A stretch of 6,030 nucleotides of DNA from an uncultured Odoribacter sp. (GTDB lineage: Bacteria > Bacteroidota > Bacteroidia > Bacteroidales > Marinifilaceae): positions 1-6,030 of the forward strand of contig CAMRAP010000108.1 of the NCBI GenBank assembly GCA_947039985.1. Reading direction: 5' to 3'. Shown here in pieces: positions 4,790 to 6,030 of the stretch. The notes under the pieces are model-generated. The model had not been told where the DNA came from. It ran no database searches and saw only the letters and a program-made list of their open reading frames with translations. A program made the translations under genes and the position numbers. Numbering within the stretch: the stretch's first letter is position 1; each line of letters starts with the position of its first letter.

Positions 4790-6030
4790 GTTAGTAAGCT
4801 CACGGTGATAATGGTCACTATTGATAGGGGTAGGGCAAACAGAATGGGGTCAATGGCATACCATGGGTAAATATCTATTAGCACATCTCGTCCAAATAGC
4901 ATACGGCAAAGACCTATCGGTGCAGATTCAGCTTTATGTAGAAAGGTCATTGCAAACAGACTGGCAAATATGCCTACAGATAGACTGGCTAATGCTCCTT
5001 GACGACTTGCCTTGCGCCAATAGAGTGCACAGAAATAAGTGGGTAAAAATGTCGCAGCACAAACACCCATAAATAGGGCTGTACCCCGTGCAATAATACT
5101 ATCACTTAGTATATAGCAAATCACATAGCTCAGTAAAATCGCACATAAGACCCCCATACGAACAGGCAATGTGGAGTTGGATTCTCGTTTCCTTAGTGTT
5201 GGAATAACATCTGCACCAATGGCAGCACCCATGGTGTGAAATTGGGCGCTTAGAGTAGACATACTAGCCGATAGGATACAAAGCATAAATACTGCGCCAA
5301 ACCAATCTGGCATAGCTTCACTTATAAATAGAGGTATTATTTTGTCCATGTCCTTCACCGCTTCGGAAGCAACAACTCCATGTTCTTGTAAGAAGAATAG
5401 ATTGGAAAGAGCTCCTACATGATAGATTGCCCCCACTGTTACCAATAGAAAAAGACAACCGATCAGCACACCGCGATTGAGTTGTTTGGTGCTTTCTACC
5501 ATCATAAAACGTACGACTAGTTGTGGTTGTGCCAAGCAGCCGATACCAACACCTAGAATCAGGGATGTTACTAATGTGTACCATTGTGGTGAGCCAGTTA
5601 TTGGCATTACGGTCCAACCTTGATGTCCCAATTCGCGGAAACGTTCGGGTACAAGTGAAGCAATAGAACTTAAATTTTCATTCGCTTCTGTAAAGCCAAT
5701 GCCCATCACTTGATAGAACCAGAATAGCATGAATAGCATACAAACAAACATAATGACAGCCTGCATCGCATCTGTATACATCACTCCCTTTATGCCACCA
5801 GTAATGACATACGCTGCTACAATTAAAGTAAATAGAAGTAGTGCAATATCGAGATCTATTTCAAACATACGTTCGATGAATACTGCACCTCCCTTCATAA
5901 CCACAGCCGCATAAAGTGGCATCCCAATAAAGATAACCGCAGCTATAAATACTTGGATGCTACGTGAACCGTAATGTGTGCCCAGTAGTTGTGCAAAAGT
6001 ACGGGAGTTATATTTTGCTCCTAATCGGCG
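4762..6030 (-). CDS. Sodium:solute symporter (SSF family), N-terminus off-window
   Basis: Integral inner-membrane transporter of the SSS/SSF family (PutP, PanF, SGLT relatives) that couples solute uptake to Na+. There are 422 visible codons with no in-frame stop up to the window edge. The ATG at 5922 is internal, because the 36 codons before it (RRLGAKYNSRTFAQLLGTHY...) are also family-like. About 80-100 residues, or 2-3 membrane helices, are missing. The SSF signature TGGIKGVMYTDAMQ is at visible residues 77-90, and SASMSTLSAQF (254-264) is the helix carrying the Ser/Thr of the Na+ site. I count about ten hydrophobic segments. LAQPQLVVRFMMVEST (166-181) is the usual loop motif. The C-terminus is short and polar (TKNTSKVIR), and its codons lie in the terminator hairpin. 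The substrate cannot be told; pantothenate, proline or a sugar acid are all possible. Confidence 0.93.
   Translation of the reverse strand, partial: RRLGAKYNSRTFAQLLGTHYGSRSIQVFIAAVIFIGMPLYAAVVMKGGAVFIERMFEIDLDIALLLFTLIVAAYVITGGIKGVMYTDAMQAVIMFVCMLFMLFWFYQVMGIGFTEANENLSSIASLVPERFRELGHQGWTVMPITGSPQWYTLVTSLILGVGIGCLAQPQLVVRFMMVESTKQLNRGVLIGCLFLLVTVGAIYHVGALSNLFFLQEHGVVASEAVKDMDKIIPLFISEAMPDWFGAVFMLCILSASMSTLSAQFHTMGAAIGADVIPTLRKRESNSTLPVRMGVLCAILLSYVICYILSDSIIARGTALFMGVCAATFLPTYFCALYWRKASRQGALASLSVGIFASLFAMTFLHKAESAPIGLCRMLFGRDVLIDIYPWYAIDPILFALPLSIVTIITVSLLTKNTSKVIR

Noticed and set aside
4821..5072. 83-residue plus-strand open frame and others opposite the symporter (5729-5914 plus, 5318-5617 minus)
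   Set aside because: All are contained in the symporter coding region in other frames, with no recognisable domain.
5920..5922. ATG 5922 as the symporter start
   Set aside because: The 36 upstream codons are open and read as typical SSF sequence leading into a membrane helix, so this Met is internal and the true start is beyond the window.

Overview
The window reads as ordinary chromosomal DNA of a Bacteroidota bacterium, most likely order Bacteroidales. Three things point there. The base composition is AT-rich. Several starts are preceded by the Bacteroidota-type promoter box TAnnTTTG, with no clear Shine-Dalgarno sequence. The gene content (a 268-residue glycogen-synthase-like half protein, a PorT-type outer membrane barrel, and yraN followed by an SDR gene) is familiar from that phylum. 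Genus cannot be decided from the sequence alone.

Layout from left to right: (1) positions 1-930, minus strand, 5' part of prfA (release factor 1), running off the left edge, with a promoter box just upstream. (2) 931-1448, a 518-base AT-rich gap. It holds the prfA promoter, a candidate plus-strand promoter, a 12-bp perfect palindrome and a pair of mutually exclusive hairpin possibilities just before the next gene. (3) 1449-2159, plus strand, a secreted outer-membrane beta-barrel protein with very acidic loops, closed by a hairpin/T-tract terminator. (4) 2287-3676, minus strand, yraN (UPF0102, nuclease-like fold) followed 7 bases later by an NAD(P)-dependent epimerase/dehydratase-type SDR; the two look like one transcript. 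(5) 3677-3911, a divergent promoter region with a G-rich homopolymer tract. (6) 3912-4718, plus strand, the glycogen/starch-synthase-like N-terminal-domain protein, with the best promoter in the window. (7) 4762-6030, minus strand, a sodium:solute symporter whose N-terminus lies off the right edge. Its last codons form one arm of the terminator hairpin it shares with the gene it converges on.

The genes do not form an evident common pathway: translation termination, envelope, DNA-related housekeeping, a redox/sugar-type SDR, a degenerate glycosyltransferase-like protein and transport. I see no mobile element, CRISPR array, tRNA/rRNA, toxin-antitoxin pair or defence cluster, and no convincing novel system. 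The points most worth a second look are the GT5-like protein lacking the expected active-site motifs, the structured leader of the barrel gene, the barrel's acidic loops and the stop codon placed inside a shared terminator loop.
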